Source: JANNPJ01 sp965200525 | GTDB lineage: Bacteria; Actinomycetota; Actinomycetes; Actinomycetales; Kineosporiaceae | Assembly: GCA_965200525.1 (NCBI GenBank) | Contig: OZ241368.1 | Coordinates: forward strand, 3,720,001 to 3,784,000 | Direction of reading: 5' to 3' | Length of the DNA: 64,000 nucleotides | Part shown: positions 32,578 through 40,448 of the stretch, piece by piece | How the letters are laid out: each line of letters opens with the position of its first letter | Position numbering within the stretch: position 1 is the first letter of the stretch | The notes under the pieces: generated by a model | Told to the model about the DNA's origin: nothing | The model's database searches: none | The model's input: only the letters and a program-made list of their open reading frames with translations | Position numbers and translations under genes: made by a program

Positions 32578-33588
32578 ATGAAACAGAACCAGATTCGGGC
32601 GGAGTACGACGTCGTGGTGATCGGCGGCGGCGCGGCCGGGCTCAGCGGCGCGGTGGCCCTGAGCCGCTCGCGGCGGTCGGTGCTGGTCATCGACTCGGGC
32701 TCGCCCCGCAATGCGCCGGCCGCCGCGGTGCACAACTACCTGGCCCGCGAGGGCACCAGCCCGCTCGACCTGCTGGCCGCCGGCCGGGCCGAGGTGGCCG
32801 GCTACGGCGGCCAGGTGGTCACCGGAACCGTCACCTCGGCCGAGGACGAAGCTGGAGCCGAAAACAAGGCCGGGCGGCTCGGCTTCCGGGTCGGTCTGGT
32901 CGACGGCCGGTCGGTCCGGGCCCGCCGGCTGCTGGTCGCCACGGGCCTGGTCGACGAACTGCCGGCGGTTCCGGGGCTGGCCGAACGCTGGGGCCGCGAC
33001 GTCCTGCACTGCCCGTACTGCCACGGCTGGGAGGTGCGTGACCAGGTGATCGGCGTCCTGGCCTCCGGTCCGATGGCCCTGCACCAGGCCCAGATGTTCC
33101 GCCAGTTGAGTGACGACGTCACCCTGTTCCTGAACGGCCGGCCGGACCTCGGGGGCGAGGAGCTCGAGCAGGTGCAGGCCCGCGGGATCAAGGTCGTCAG
33201 CGGGGAGGTGAGCGACGTCGAGGTGAGCGACGACCGGGTGCGCGGACTGCGGCTGGCCTCCGGCGAGGTCGTGCCGGTCCAGGCCGTGGTGGTCGCGCCC
33301 CGGTTCAGCGCCCGGGCCGACGTCCTGCTCGGCCTCGGCCTGCCGACCAGCGACCTGATGATGGGCGACCACGTGGCGGGCAGTTACGTGGCCGGCGACC
33401 CGATGGGCGCCACCGGCGTGCCCGGGGTCTGGGTGGCCGGCAACGTCGCGGCTCTGCAGGCCCAGGTGATCAGCTCGGCCGCGGCCGGGCTCACTGCCGG
33501 AGCCGCGATCAACGCGGATCTGATCACCGAGGACACCCGCCTGGCGGTCGAGGCGGCCCGCGCCGGGAAACAGCGGATCGAGGCCTGA
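32578..33588 (+). CDS. Thioredoxin-reductase-like FAD-dependent oxidoreductase
   Basis: 336 residues. FAD motif VVVIGGGAAGLSGAVALSRS at the N-terminus and a redox pair Cys145-Pro-Tyr-Cys148 in VLHCPYCHGWEV, in the position of the thioredoxin reductase CxxC. The second Rossmann site reads IGVLASGPMALHQAQMF and lacks the usual GxGxxA pattern of NADPH binding. The C-terminal FAD motif is VPGVWVAGNVAALQAQV. This variant resembles the GliT/HlmI-like family that oxidises dithiols or uses another electron partner. ATG 32578 follows AAGGAG. No thioredoxin gene is adjacent. Confidence 0.88.
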   Translation: MKQNQIRAEYDVVVIGGGAAGLSGAVALSRSRRSVLVIDSGSPRNAPAAAVHNYLAREGTSPLDLLAAGRAEVAGYGGQVVTGTVTSAEDEAGAENKAGRLGFRVGLVDGRSVRARRLLVATGLVDELPAVPGLAERWGRDVLHCPYCHGWEVRDQVIGVLASGPMALHQAQMFRQLSDDVTLFLNGRPDLGGEELEQVQARGIKVVSGEVSDVEVSDDRVRGLRLASGEVVPVQAVVVAPRFSARADVLLGLGLPTSDLMMGDHVAGSYVAGDPMGATGVPGVWVAGNVAALQAQVISSAAAGLTAGAAINADLITEDTRLAVEAARAGKQRIEA

Positions 33589-33637
33589 ACGGCCGACTTC
33601 CGGCCCGCGAACCGGCCCGACACGGCAGGATGGGCCG

Positions 33638-34087
33638 ATGGCCCCGATCAGTCTGCGCCCGGCCCGGCCCGACGACTACGAGCCGATCGCGGCCGTGGCC
33701 GACGACTGGTGGGGCCGGCCGATCGTGCGGGTCCTGCCCAAGCTGTTCCTCGACCACTTCCACCGCACCAGCCTGGTCGCCGAAAGGGAGGGCGAGCTGG
33801 CCGGATTCCTGATCGGCTTCTGTTCGCCGTCCAAACCGGACGAGGCCTACATCCACTTCCTCGGTGTCGCTCCGGCCGAGCGCCGCCAGGGATTGGCTCG
33901 TCGGCTGTACCAGGAGTTCTTCGCCATGGCCCGGGCCGAGGGGCGCGGCGTCGTCTCGGCGGTGACCTCACCGGTCAACGAGGCGTCGATCGCCTTTCAC
34001 CGGCGGCTCGGATTCGCGGTCAGCGATCCGCTCCCGGAGCTCAACGAGCGCGGTGGCGACCTGGTGCGGTTCCGCCGGGCGTTGTGA
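33638..34087 (+). CDS. GNAT-family N-acetyltransferase
   Basis: 149 residues, a single GNAT domain. Acetyl-CoA motif A is visible in YIHFLGVAPAERRQGLARRLYQEFFAMAR (RxxGxA pattern), preceded by the strand GELAGFLIGF, and motif B in NEASIAFHRRLGFAV. The N-terminus starts APISLRPARPDDYEPIAAVADDWW, typical of the family. Acceptor substrate unknown; could be a small amine, an antibiotic or a protein N-terminus. Starts 50 bases after the oxidoreductase on the same strand. Confidence 0.9.
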   Translation: MAPISLRPARPDDYEPIAAVADDWWGRPIVRVLPKLFLDHFHRTSLVAEREGELAGFLIGFCSPSKPDEAYIHFLGVAPAERRQGLARRLYQEFFAMARAEGRGVVSAVTSPVNEASIAFHRRLGFAVSDPLPELNERGGDLVRFRRAL

Positions 34088-34113
34088 GTCCTTTTCTGGC
34101 CGAGGCTTTCAGC

Positions 34114-34575
34114 TCAGCGTGGCCGGCCGGCGGTCAGGGCGACCAGGAACTGCTCGCCGCCCGGCTCCACGCTGCCGGTGACGGGTAGCGCCGGGGCCAG
34201 GCGGGTGAAGCGATCGACCAGCCAGGTCGACGTCGCCTCGGCGTCGGCCCGATCCGGGCAGCGGGCCACGACCTCGCGCCCACCCTTGCGGGCCAGCCGC
34301 TCGGCCACTCCGACCAGCGGCGCCGGCTCCAGCACGAACAGGTCGGCGGGCCAGGGGATCACCGGCGTCACCGCGCCCTTGCGGGTGTTGCAGGCCCGGT
34401 GGGCCAGGCGCTCGCCGCCGGCGAAGTCGACGGCGCCCTTCTTCGACCCCGGCTTGCTCGAGCGCGCGTCGACGCTCGGGCCGCGGGCGTCGTTGACGGA
34501 GGCGTCCGGGTCGACCGGTTCGTCGCACACCCAGCACCGCCACCCGTCGCGGGAGCCGACCTCGTCGAGAGTCAT
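34114..34575 (-). CDS. Small HNH-like zinc-site protein
   Basis: 153 residues. Two Cys in RCWVCDEPVDPD (Cys14, Cys17) and His59/Cys62 in LAHRACNTRKGAV form a likely four-ligand zinc site resembling the zinc-stabilised HNH nuclease fold, although an obvious catalytic His-Asn pair is not clear. The C-terminal half is an unrelated-looking alpha/beta region (VVARCPDRADAEATSTWLVDRF). ATG 34575 is chosen as the Met nearest the zinc motif. A conserved type in actinomycetes as I recall; function unknown. Confidence 0.65.
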   Translation of the reverse strand: MTLDEVGSRDGWRCWVCDEPVDPDASVNDARGPSVDARSSKPGSKKGAVDFAGGERLAHRACNTRKGAVTPVIPWPADLFVLEPAPLVGVAERLARKGGREVVARCPDRADAEATSTWLVDRFTRLAPALPVTGSVEPGGEQFLVALTAGRPR

Positions 34576-34669
34576 GCCAGGACGCCGTTGATCGCCAGGG
34601 TGCGCATCCGGACACGGTAGCGGGCTCCCCCGCCCAGCACTGCCCGGCACCGCCCCGGCACCGCCCGGA

Positions 34670-34691
34670 CCCGCCCCGGGAGGGGTGCGGG
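34670..34691 (-). terminator. GC-rich hairpin after the CHRD gene
   Basis: CCCGCCCC (34670-34677) can pair with GGGG-T-GCGGG (34682-34691) with one bulged T. It lies 41 bases after the minus-strand stop at 34732. The adjoining stretch 34640-34670 repeats a CCGGCACCGCCC-like 12-mer twice. Confidence 0.4.
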
Positions 34692-34731
34692 CCCGGGCCT
34701 CAGCTCAGCCGGCCGGATGGATCGGTGCAGC

Positions 34732-35649
34732 TCAGTCCAGCGCCGGGGCCGGGCGGTGGAAGAGCTGGTTGCGCAGGGCCCCGCCCGGGTAGGCAGCGGT
34801 GTGCAGGTTGACGTAGTACGAGCCCGGCGAGTACCGGATGCTCCGGACCAGGCTCTTGTCCAGCCCGCGGACCGTGCCGGTGATCGCGAAGATGTGCTCC
34901 GGGATCGGGCTCATGAACAGTGGGACGACGACCGGCCCGGCGACTCCCTTGGCCCCGACGTGGATGTGCCCCATGATCGGCTGGCCGATGCCACCCCAGG
35001 CGAAGGTGTAGTTCACCTTCTTGCCGGAGGCCCGGATCATGCCGATGCCCTGGCCGTCCGGGTCGCCGACGGCCGGCCCGCCCGGGGTGGCGACCTCGTG
35101 GGCGCCGTCCATCAGGGTCTGCAACGGCAGGCCCTTGAGCAGGTGCAGCGGGTCCTTGTCCGGGCGGGAGGGGGCGAGCTGGCCGCGCACGGCCCCGGCC
35201 GGGAACTCGGTGGTGTGCAGGTTGACGTAGAAGCCGGCCGGGTCGGCCACGATGGCCGAGGCCAGGATCGCGTCGGTGACCTGGACGACGCCACCGGCGG
35301 CGACGGTCGTGTCCGGCATCGGCGTGGTGAAGAACGGCACCGACACCGGGCCGTTCACCCCGGCGGCACCGGTGTGGATGTGGCCCATGGTCGGGGCCGG
35401 AATGTTTTTCCAGGACAGGGCGAAGGTGACCAGGTCGCCCGCGACCTCCACCTCGGCCTTGCCCGAGCCGTCCGGGTCACCGGCCGGGGCGATCTCGTTG
35501 GCGCCGGTCAGGGTGGCGGCGAAGAAGTGCGCCACCACGCCGTTCGGCGACTTGGGCGGGTGCTGGCCGGCCTGGGCGGGAGCGGCCACCGCGGCCAGGG
35601 CCAGAGTCAGGGCAGGCAGGAGCAGGGTTTTCTTGGGTATCACGGTCAT
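34732..35649 (-). CDS. Secreted protein with two CHRD domains
   Basis: 305 residues. Signal peptide (about 1-26, LLLPALTLALAAVAAPAQA). Two CHRD (chordin-type) repeats: about 38-160 and 175-300, each with a TLTGANEI/MDGAHEV start, a GHIHTGAAGVNGP or GHIHVGAKGVAGP motif and a FYVNLHTTEFPAGAVRGQL-like end. CHRD domains are beta-rich extracellular modules of uncertain ligand. ATG 35649 is chosen because the signal peptide starts there; the frame is open much further upstream but has no sensible protein. No anchor, so secreted free or wall-associated. Confidence 0.85.
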   Translation of the reverse strand: MTVIPKKTLLLPALTLALAAVAAPAQAGQHPPKSPNGVVAHFFAATLTGANEIAPAGDPDGSGKAEVEVAGDLVTFALSWKNIPAPTMGHIHTGAAGVNGPVSVPFFTTPMPDTTVAAGGVVQVTDAILASAIVADPAGFYVNLHTTEFPAGAVRGQLAPSRPDKDPLHLLKGLPLQTLMDGAHEVATPGGPAVGDPDGQGIGMIRASGKKVNYTFAWGGIGQPIMGHIHVGAKGVAGPVVVPLFMSPIPEHIFAITGTVRGLDKSLVRSIRYSPGSYYVNLHTAAYPGGALRNQLFHRPAPALD

Positions 35650-35965
35650 CCCCGGCAAAGTTAGGAGTCGGCTTGCTGACCATGCGATCCCGGACGAACC
35701 CCGGTTGGTGTCGTTCCCCCCTGGCCCGGCCGGGATCGCATGCAGGCAACACTTTTCCCGACCGGACAAGCAAAAGAACTCACCGACATGGCTATTTCGA
35801 GTCCCACCAGGCGCATCGGCAGCTACAGCAACAGATGTCACAACCAGATCCGAGCGGATCGAGAACGCCGTTCGGCCCGTTGTCCGGTCCTGGGAGGGTT
35901 CGGCCGCGGTGGTCCCGCGGTGGGCGCATTGAGTCACAGACGCCCCGCCGGTACGGTTCGTTCTC
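35650..35965. other. 316-base intergenic region, divergent promoters
   Basis: Lies between the CHRD gene (minus) and the large membrane protein gene (plus). A 61-codon frame starting with ATG 35788 has no recognisable product and I do not accept it as a gene. The stretch 35740-35830 is AT-richer and probably holds the promoters. No strong palindrome seen. Confidence 0.5.
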
Positions 35966-37282
35966 ATGCGTGACTGGCTGAGCGACTTGTTCACGGTCGT
36001 GGTGGCCGGTACGCGCCTCTGGCTGCGGCACTGGCCGGTACTGCTGAGCATCGCCCTGCTGGGCGCCGCAGGCCGGACGGGAGCCATCTGGGCGGCCACG
36101 GTGATCAGCGATCACAACAACACGCTGGGCGTTCTGGTGCTGGTCCTGGCCCCGCTGGCCTCGGTGACGGCGATCGTGCTGATGCTGTATGCGCTGCGCG
36201 GATCGCTGCCCCACATCGCCGCGGCCGCGGCGTCCCCCGGTTCACCACCGGGCGGGGCGAGCGGGGTGGCCCGCCGGCCCCGGCGGCTGGTCGACCTGCT
36301 GGCCGGCGTGCTGGTGCCGTTCCTGGCCGTGTACGCCTCCTACGGCCTGCTCAAGGAGGACACCGACCGGTACGTCAACGCGGCCGTGGCCGACGAGTTC
36401 CTGAACAACGCCAACCTGCTCTACCACCCGGCCACCGCGATCGACACCGACCGGTTCGTCTTCGCCACCGGCTGGACGGCCGTCGCGATCGTGGCCGGCG
36501 CGCTGATCTTCCGGTTCGCGCTGGACAAGATCGAGGGGCTGAAAGGACGCCGCGGGCTCGGGTTCGTCGGGGCCTACGTCGAGGTGCTCTGGCTGACCAC
36601 GCTGGCCGCGCACCTGACCCTCTACCAGGACGAGGTCTGGAGCTGGGCCCAGAGCCGCCGCGGGGTGGAGATGTTCGCCGGCTGGTGGCTGGATCTGCTG
36701 GACCGGCTCGGGCCGCTGGCCAACCCGGTCGACTACGTCACCAACTGGCTGTTCGACCTGCTCGGCAACTTCGACGCGATCGTCGTCGTGCCGGTCTCGT
36801 GGCTGACCGTGGGAGCCGTCGTCTACGGGTACAAGCTGGCCGAGGAGCCGGCCGAGGAGCCGGAGCTGAGCAAGGAGGAGGCGGTCGAGCGGGAGCGGCA
36901 GCGGCTCGGCGTGCTGGCCCGGGTGCCGCGGCCGGTCCGGCGCTGGAGTGGTGAGGTCACCTCCGACCTGCGCGAGCGGTTCGCCGGGCTGAGCGCCGGG
37001 TTGCGCCAGCTGGCGATCGCCGGGCTGGCCCCGATGCTGATCTTCGGCCTGGCCTTCCTGGCCTCGGCCCGGCTCGAGGACGCGCTCAACCTGCTGGCCC
37101 GCATCCTGATCGGCCCGCAGGACCTGGACACCTGGCTGGCGTTCTCGCCGCACGTGATCACCGTGACCCGGGCGGTCGGGCTGACCGTGACCATGTGCCT
37201 GCTGGCGGCGGCGGTCGACCGGGTGCTGGCGGCGACCGCCCGGGCCAAGGCCGATCAGCCGGAGACGGCCAGCGCCACGTAG
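35966..37282 (+). CDS. Large polytopic membrane protein, function unknown
   Basis: 438 residues with about eight membrane segments (first two near 22-45 and 52-75, then 108-128, 168-188, 205-225, 275-293, 345-368 and 392-412) and a charged loop EEPAEEPELSKEEAVERERQ near 295. Not recognised as a named family. ATG 35966 starts MRDWLSDLFTVVVAG. Its 3' end overlaps the convergent end of the five-gene SPFH operon by 28 bases. The shared location and the membrane nature of the operon products suggest, but do not prove, a functional link. Confidence 0.75.
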   Translation: MRDWLSDLFTVVVAGTRLWLRHWPVLLSIALLGAAGRTGAIWAATVISDHNNTLGVLVLVLAPLASVTAIVLMLYALRGSLPHIAAAAASPGSPPGGASGVARRPRRLVDLLAGVLVPFLAVYASYGLLKEDTDRYVNAAVADEFLNNANLLYHPATAIDTDRFVFATGWTAVAIVAGALIFRFALDKIEGLKGRRGLGFVGAYVEVLWLTTLAAHLTLYQDEVWSWAQSRRGVEMFAGWWLDLLDRLGPLANPVDYVTNWLFDLLGNFDAIVVVPVSWLTVGAVVYGYKLAEEPAEEPELSKEEAVERERQRLGVLARVPRPVRRWSGEVTSDLRERFAGLSAGLRQLAIAGLAPMLIFGLAFLASARLEDALNLLARILIGPQDLDTWLAFSPHVITVTRAVGLTVTMCLLAAAVDRVLAATARAKADQPETASAT

Positions 37283-37902
37283 TTCGGCATCTGCCACCAC
37301 AGGTCGACGTCGCTGATCGTCGCTCCGGCGGGCACGATCACCACCGGCGACACGGTCCAGCTCCGGGGCCGCGGCTTCTGGTCCGGGTCGGGGGCCAGGG
37401 TCAGGTCGCCCATCGCCGGGTACGGGCCCTGGGCGTCCGGCGGCACGCAGGGCGAGACCGGCTGGCTCGCGCCGCCCAGGCCGGGCAGGTAGTCGTACCG
37501 GGTACCGTCCCGCCCCCGCAGGCCGAGGTTGCACACCGACAGCGGCAGATCCGGGTCGGCGTCCAGGCTGAGCGTGACGGCCAGGGCCCGGCTGCCCGGC
37601 GGCACCGGCAGCGGGTCGCTCGACTGCCAGCCGGTGGTGGCCGGGCGGACCGAGTCGAGCCGGACCCGTACCCGCCGCTCGTGCGAACCGTTGCTGTCGC
37701 TGTACGTGTCGTGGAAGTCGACCCAGTGACCGCCGGTGGCCGTGGTCGGGTGGTGCAGGCCTTCGTCCCAGAAGTACAGCTGCACCCGGTCGGAGCTGCC
37801 GGCCAGGGCCGCGACCAGGGCCAGGGGCAGCACCAGCAGGCCCCAGCGGTTGTGCCGCCACCAGGTGGGCCGGTACCGGGCGTGACGGACCGCCTCGCTC
37901 AC
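37255..37902 (-). CDS. Single-pass membrane protein with extracellular domain (operon gene 5)
   Basis: 215 residues. Cytoplasmic Arg/His/Trp-rich start (RYRPTWWRHNRW), one membrane segment (about 20-38), then an extracellular domain rich in beta propensity (HWVDFHDTYSD, VRVRLDSVRPATTGWQ, RALAVTLSLDADPDLPLSVC, SWTVSPVVIVPAGATISDVDLWW). Two Cys may form a disulfide. No match recognised by eye; layout as in the two genes upstream. GTG 37902 overlaps the previous stop by 4 bases (GTGA). Last gene of the operon. Confidence 0.75.
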   Translation of the reverse strand: MSEAVRHARYRPTWWRHNRWGLLVLPLALVAALAGSSDRVQLYFWDEGLHHPTTATGGHWVDFHDTYSDSNGSHERRVRVRLDSVRPATTGWQSSDPLPVPPGSRALAVTLSLDADPDLPLSVCNLGLRGRDGTRYDYLPGLGGASQPVSPCVPPDAQGPYPAMGDLTLAPDPDQKPRPRSWTVSPVVIVPAGATISDVDLWWQMPNYVALAVSG

Positions 37903-38519
37903 GTCGTCACCGCGCAGGACGGGCCGGGATCGTTGCCGGCGGCCGGCCGGTCGGCCGGGTCGGGGACGGTGATCTGCGGGTTCAGGGCCCAGAGGGCCTC
38001 TTCGCTGGTGCTCAGCTCCAGGTCGATGTCGGCCATGTCGTCCCGCCGCTGGTCGAGCCGGTTGAGGGCGATCCGCAGGTGGGCCCCGGGCACGGCGTCC
38101 GCGGGCAGTTCGATGACGACGCTGGCGTACCGGGGCACGCCCGGCTGGGCCACCCCCGGATCGAACGAACTGCGGGTGCCCGAGGCCAGGAACGTACGTC
38201 CCTGCCGGTCCTGGATCGCGGCGTAGCGCAGGGCGGCCGGTTGCCCCTTGGTCACGATCTCCACGGGGACGACGACGAAAAGCCCGGGGGTGCGCAGCTG
38301 GTCGGCGCCGGCGCCGCTGGACACACAGGTCGAACCCTGGACGGTGCCGGCGGTCACGTCGGCGTAGCGCAGCGCCACCGGCTGATCGAGCCGGCCCGGC
38401 CGCAGGTAGGGCGCGCTGATCGAGTCGTCGACCGGGAACAGCGTGGTGACGGCCCGCCCGGCGGCCAGGGCGGCCAGGACCAGGGCGGCGGTACCGGCCC
38501 GGCGGGAGATCGAGCTCAC
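37899..38519 (-). CDS. Single-pass membrane protein with extracellular domain (operon gene 4)
   Basis: 206 residues. N-terminal membrane segment (about 8-30, AALVLAALAAGRAVTTLF) with a basic start, then a beta-rich ectodomain (VALRYADVTAGTVQGSTC, LFVVVPVEIVTKGQPAALRYAAIQDRQGRTFLASG, RYASVVIELPADAVPGAHLRIALNRL). The strand pattern resembles DUF4352/immunoglobulin-like lipoprotein domains. GTG start overlaps the upstream stop by 4 bases and its own stop overlaps the next start, so genes 3-5 are translationally coupled. Function unknown. Confidence 0.75.
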   Translation of the reverse strand: MSSISRRAGTAALVLAALAAGRAVTTLFPVDDSISAPYLRPGRLDQPVALRYADVTAGTVQGSTCVSSGAGADQLRTPGLFVVVPVEIVTKGQPAALRYAAIQDRQGRTFLASGTRSSFDPGVAQPGVPRYASVVIELPADAVPGAHLRIALNRLDQRRDDMADIDLELSTSEEALWALNPQITVPDPADRPAAGNDPGPSCAVTT

Positions 38520-39253
38520 CCGGACGCCCCGACGCTCGGGGTGGCCGAGGCCCGGGCCGCTGCGGCCGCCGAGGCCGAGGCGATCATGGGCAGGGTGGAC
38601 TCGGCGATCACGGTCGGGTCCAGCCAGGTGTACGTCTTGTCGATCGAGTCGGCCCGCCAGGTGTGGTTCACCAGCTGCACGGTGACCACGGTCGGCGGCG
38701 GTACGGCCGCCTTCTGCTCGAACAGGAAGACCATGCTGTAGTCGATCCCGGGCTGCACCGGGTCGAGGTCGCTGGTGTCGGCCAGCAGCTTCTGGTAGTC
38801 CGAACGGACCCGGTCGGTGCCGGGCTCGGGCCGGTGCACCAGCCCGTCCACGTGGCTGAGGGTCATTGACTCGGCCAGTTCGGCCCCGCCGCCCAGCGAC
38901 GTCGTGTGGGTGTTGCGGACCGTGGCTGTGACCGCCAGCCAGCGGTCGCCCTTCTGGGCCGGGTAGACGTTGGGCAGGCTGTCGGCCCAGACCACCTTGT
39001 TGATCCGGATGTCGTAGGGCGCCACGTGGGTGCTGACCCCGACCTCGATCGGGGCCGGCGTCGAGCCGCCGTGGGCGGGCTGCAGACCGCCGAACGCGGC
39101 CGTCGACCCGAGGACGACGACCGCCCCGGCCACGCCCAGGTTGCGTAACGGCTGGTTGAGCAGCCGGGACGCGACCCGGCTGCGCTCGGCCCGTTCCTCG
39201 GGCGCCGGCTCAGGCGGGGCCGGAGCGACGGGGGTGTGCTGCGTGGCGGACAT
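38516..39253 (-). CDS. Single-pass membrane protein with DUF4352-like domain (operon gene 3)
   Basis: 245 residues. Pro/Glu-rich cytoplasmic start, one membrane segment (about 38-60, LGVAGAVVVLGSTAAFGGL), then an ectodomain with VGVSTHVAPYDIRINKVVWAD, DRWLAVTATVRNTHTTSLGG and DYSMVFLFEQKAAVPPPTVVTVQLVNHTW, a pattern like DUF4352 telomeric-repeat-factor-like bacterial domains. An Ala/Ser-rich tail follows. ATG 39253 lies 48 bases after the zinc-ribbon gene. It couples to gene 4 by a 4-base overlap. Confidence 0.75.
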   Translation of the reverse strand: MSATQHTPVAPAPPEPAPEERAERSRVASRLLNQPLRNLGVAGAVVVLGSTAAFGGLQPAHGGSTPAPIEVGVSTHVAPYDIRINKVVWADSLPNVYPAQKGDRWLAVTATVRNTHTTSLGGGAELAESMTLSHVDGLVHRPEPGTDRVRSDYQKLLADTSDLDPVQPGIDYSMVFLFEQKAAVPPPTVVTVQLVNHTWRADSIDKTYTWLDPTVIAESTLPMIASASAAAAARASATPSVGASG

Positions 39254-39301
39254 CGGTGGTGATTCTAGACATTTGACTGACCGGCGGGGAGAGGCTGCAG
39301 A

Positions 39302-40432
39302 TCAGCGATGCCCGAGCGAGTACAACGTCAGCACCACGGCCAGCACGAACAGGATGGCGATCACCAGGCCGGCGATCTTCCAGGCGCTGTACGGGCGGTC
39401 GCCGATCACCTCGCCGGTGCGGGCGTTGATCATGACCTGCCAGACCCGGTTCTGGTACCGGTAGGCGGCGAGCCAGGCCGGCAGCAGCAGCAGCTTGAAC
39501 GTGACCGAGCCCCACTCGGTCTCGGTCGACTGCACCCGCTGCTCGTCGCCGCCGATGTCGCTGCGGCAGTCGCTCTCGATCGTGCCCTGGACCGTCTGCT
39601 TGAACCGCTCGAAACCGTCCGGCGGCTCGACCTCGTAACGCAGGGTCTGGAAGCCGGCCAGGTACTCCGGGCGGTACCGGGTGACCTGAGGCATGTCCCA
39701 GGGCTCGAGGTCGTCCAGCCGCTTGGCCGGCAGGCTGGTCACCGCGGGCACGATGATGTCGTCGAACACCCGCTGGACCGAGCCGTAGGCCGGGTACCAG
39801 CGGATGTTGCGAACCTCTCGGGTCTGCTGCTCGCCGTCCGAGTCGGTGTAGGTCTCGGTCGTGTAGTAGTAGTCGCCGCGCTGGCCGCGGTACATGGTCA
39901 CGGTGTCGCTGTCGAAGGTCCAGTGCGGCAGGTAGGTGCCCTTGATGCCGTCGTGGGCGGCCAGCGACTTCAGCGAGTTGAGCGCGAACCAGCGCGAGCC
40001 GATCCAGTCCCGGAACGCCTCCATCGCCTTGCCTTCCGGGACGGCGAACGGCAGCACCGCCTCGGGCGTGATCATGGCCGCGGCGTCCGGCTCGACCACG
40101 ATCGCGGCCCCGCAGAACGGGCACTTGTCCGAGAGCTTGTCGGTCTCGGTCCGGGCCCCGCACCCGGAGCACTGCACCGCGTACTTGCCGACGTGCCCGG
40201 TGGGCTTGTCGGCCGAGTTCAGCCAGTCCGCGAACGAGTGCTCGCGGACCAGGTCGGTGGCCTCGATCACCACTTCCTGCTGGTGACCGCAGTACGGGCA
40301 CTGCAGGGACGTCGTCCCGGCGGCGAACTGCAGCCGGGCGCCGCAGGCCTCGCACGGGTACTGCACCTGGGCCACGGACGGCGCCTCGCGGCCGTCGCCG
40401 GTGAAACTGGGCTGACTCATCGACTCGCTCAT
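39302..40432 (-). CDS. Double zinc-ribbon membrane protein (YdjG-like, operon gene 2)
   Basis: 376 residues. Two N-terminal treble-clef zinc ribbons: Cys27/Cys30/Cys45/Cys48 and Cys88/Cys91/Cys104/Cys107. A soluble middle region follows (KGTYLPHWTFDSDTVTMYRG, RWYPAYGSVQRVFDDIIVPAV), then one or two C-terminal hydrophobic segments (about 345-372, AGLVIAILFVLAVVLTLY). B. subtilis YdjG has the same order (TFIIB-type ribbons plus C-terminal membrane anchor) and works with the SPFH protein YdjI and with PspA. Start is ATG 40432 or ATG 40420. It follows the SPFH gene by 16 bases. Confidence 0.8.
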   Translation of the reverse strand: MSESMSQPSFTGDGREAPSVAQVQYPCEACGARLQFAAGTTSLQCPYCGHQQEVVIEATDLVREHSFADWLNSADKPTGHVGKYAVQCSGCGARTETDKLSDKCPFCGAAIVVEPDAAAMITPEAVLPFAVPEGKAMEAFRDWIGSRWFALNSLKSLAAHDGIKGTYLPHWTFDSDTVTMYRGQRGDYYYTTETYTDSDGEQQTREVRNIRWYPAYGSVQRVFDDIIVPAVTSLPAKRLDDLEPWDMPQVTRYRPEYLAGFQTLRYEVEPPDGFERFKQTVQGTIESDCRSDIGGDEQRVQSTETEWGSVTFKLLLLPAWLAAYRYQNRVWQVMINARTGEVIGDRPYSAWKIAGLVIAILFVLAVVLTLYSLGHR

Positions 40433-40448
40433 CGATTCGGGTCCTCGG

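Noticed and set aside
35740..35973. 77-residue frame in the CHRD/membrane-protein intergenic region
   Set aside because: No ribosome site, no recognisable fold, and it runs into the next gene start.
34732..36099. A 455-residue frame for the CHRD protein
   Set aside because: The signal peptide begins at Met 35649; the upstream 150 residues have no sensible composition and overlap the divergent membrane gene.
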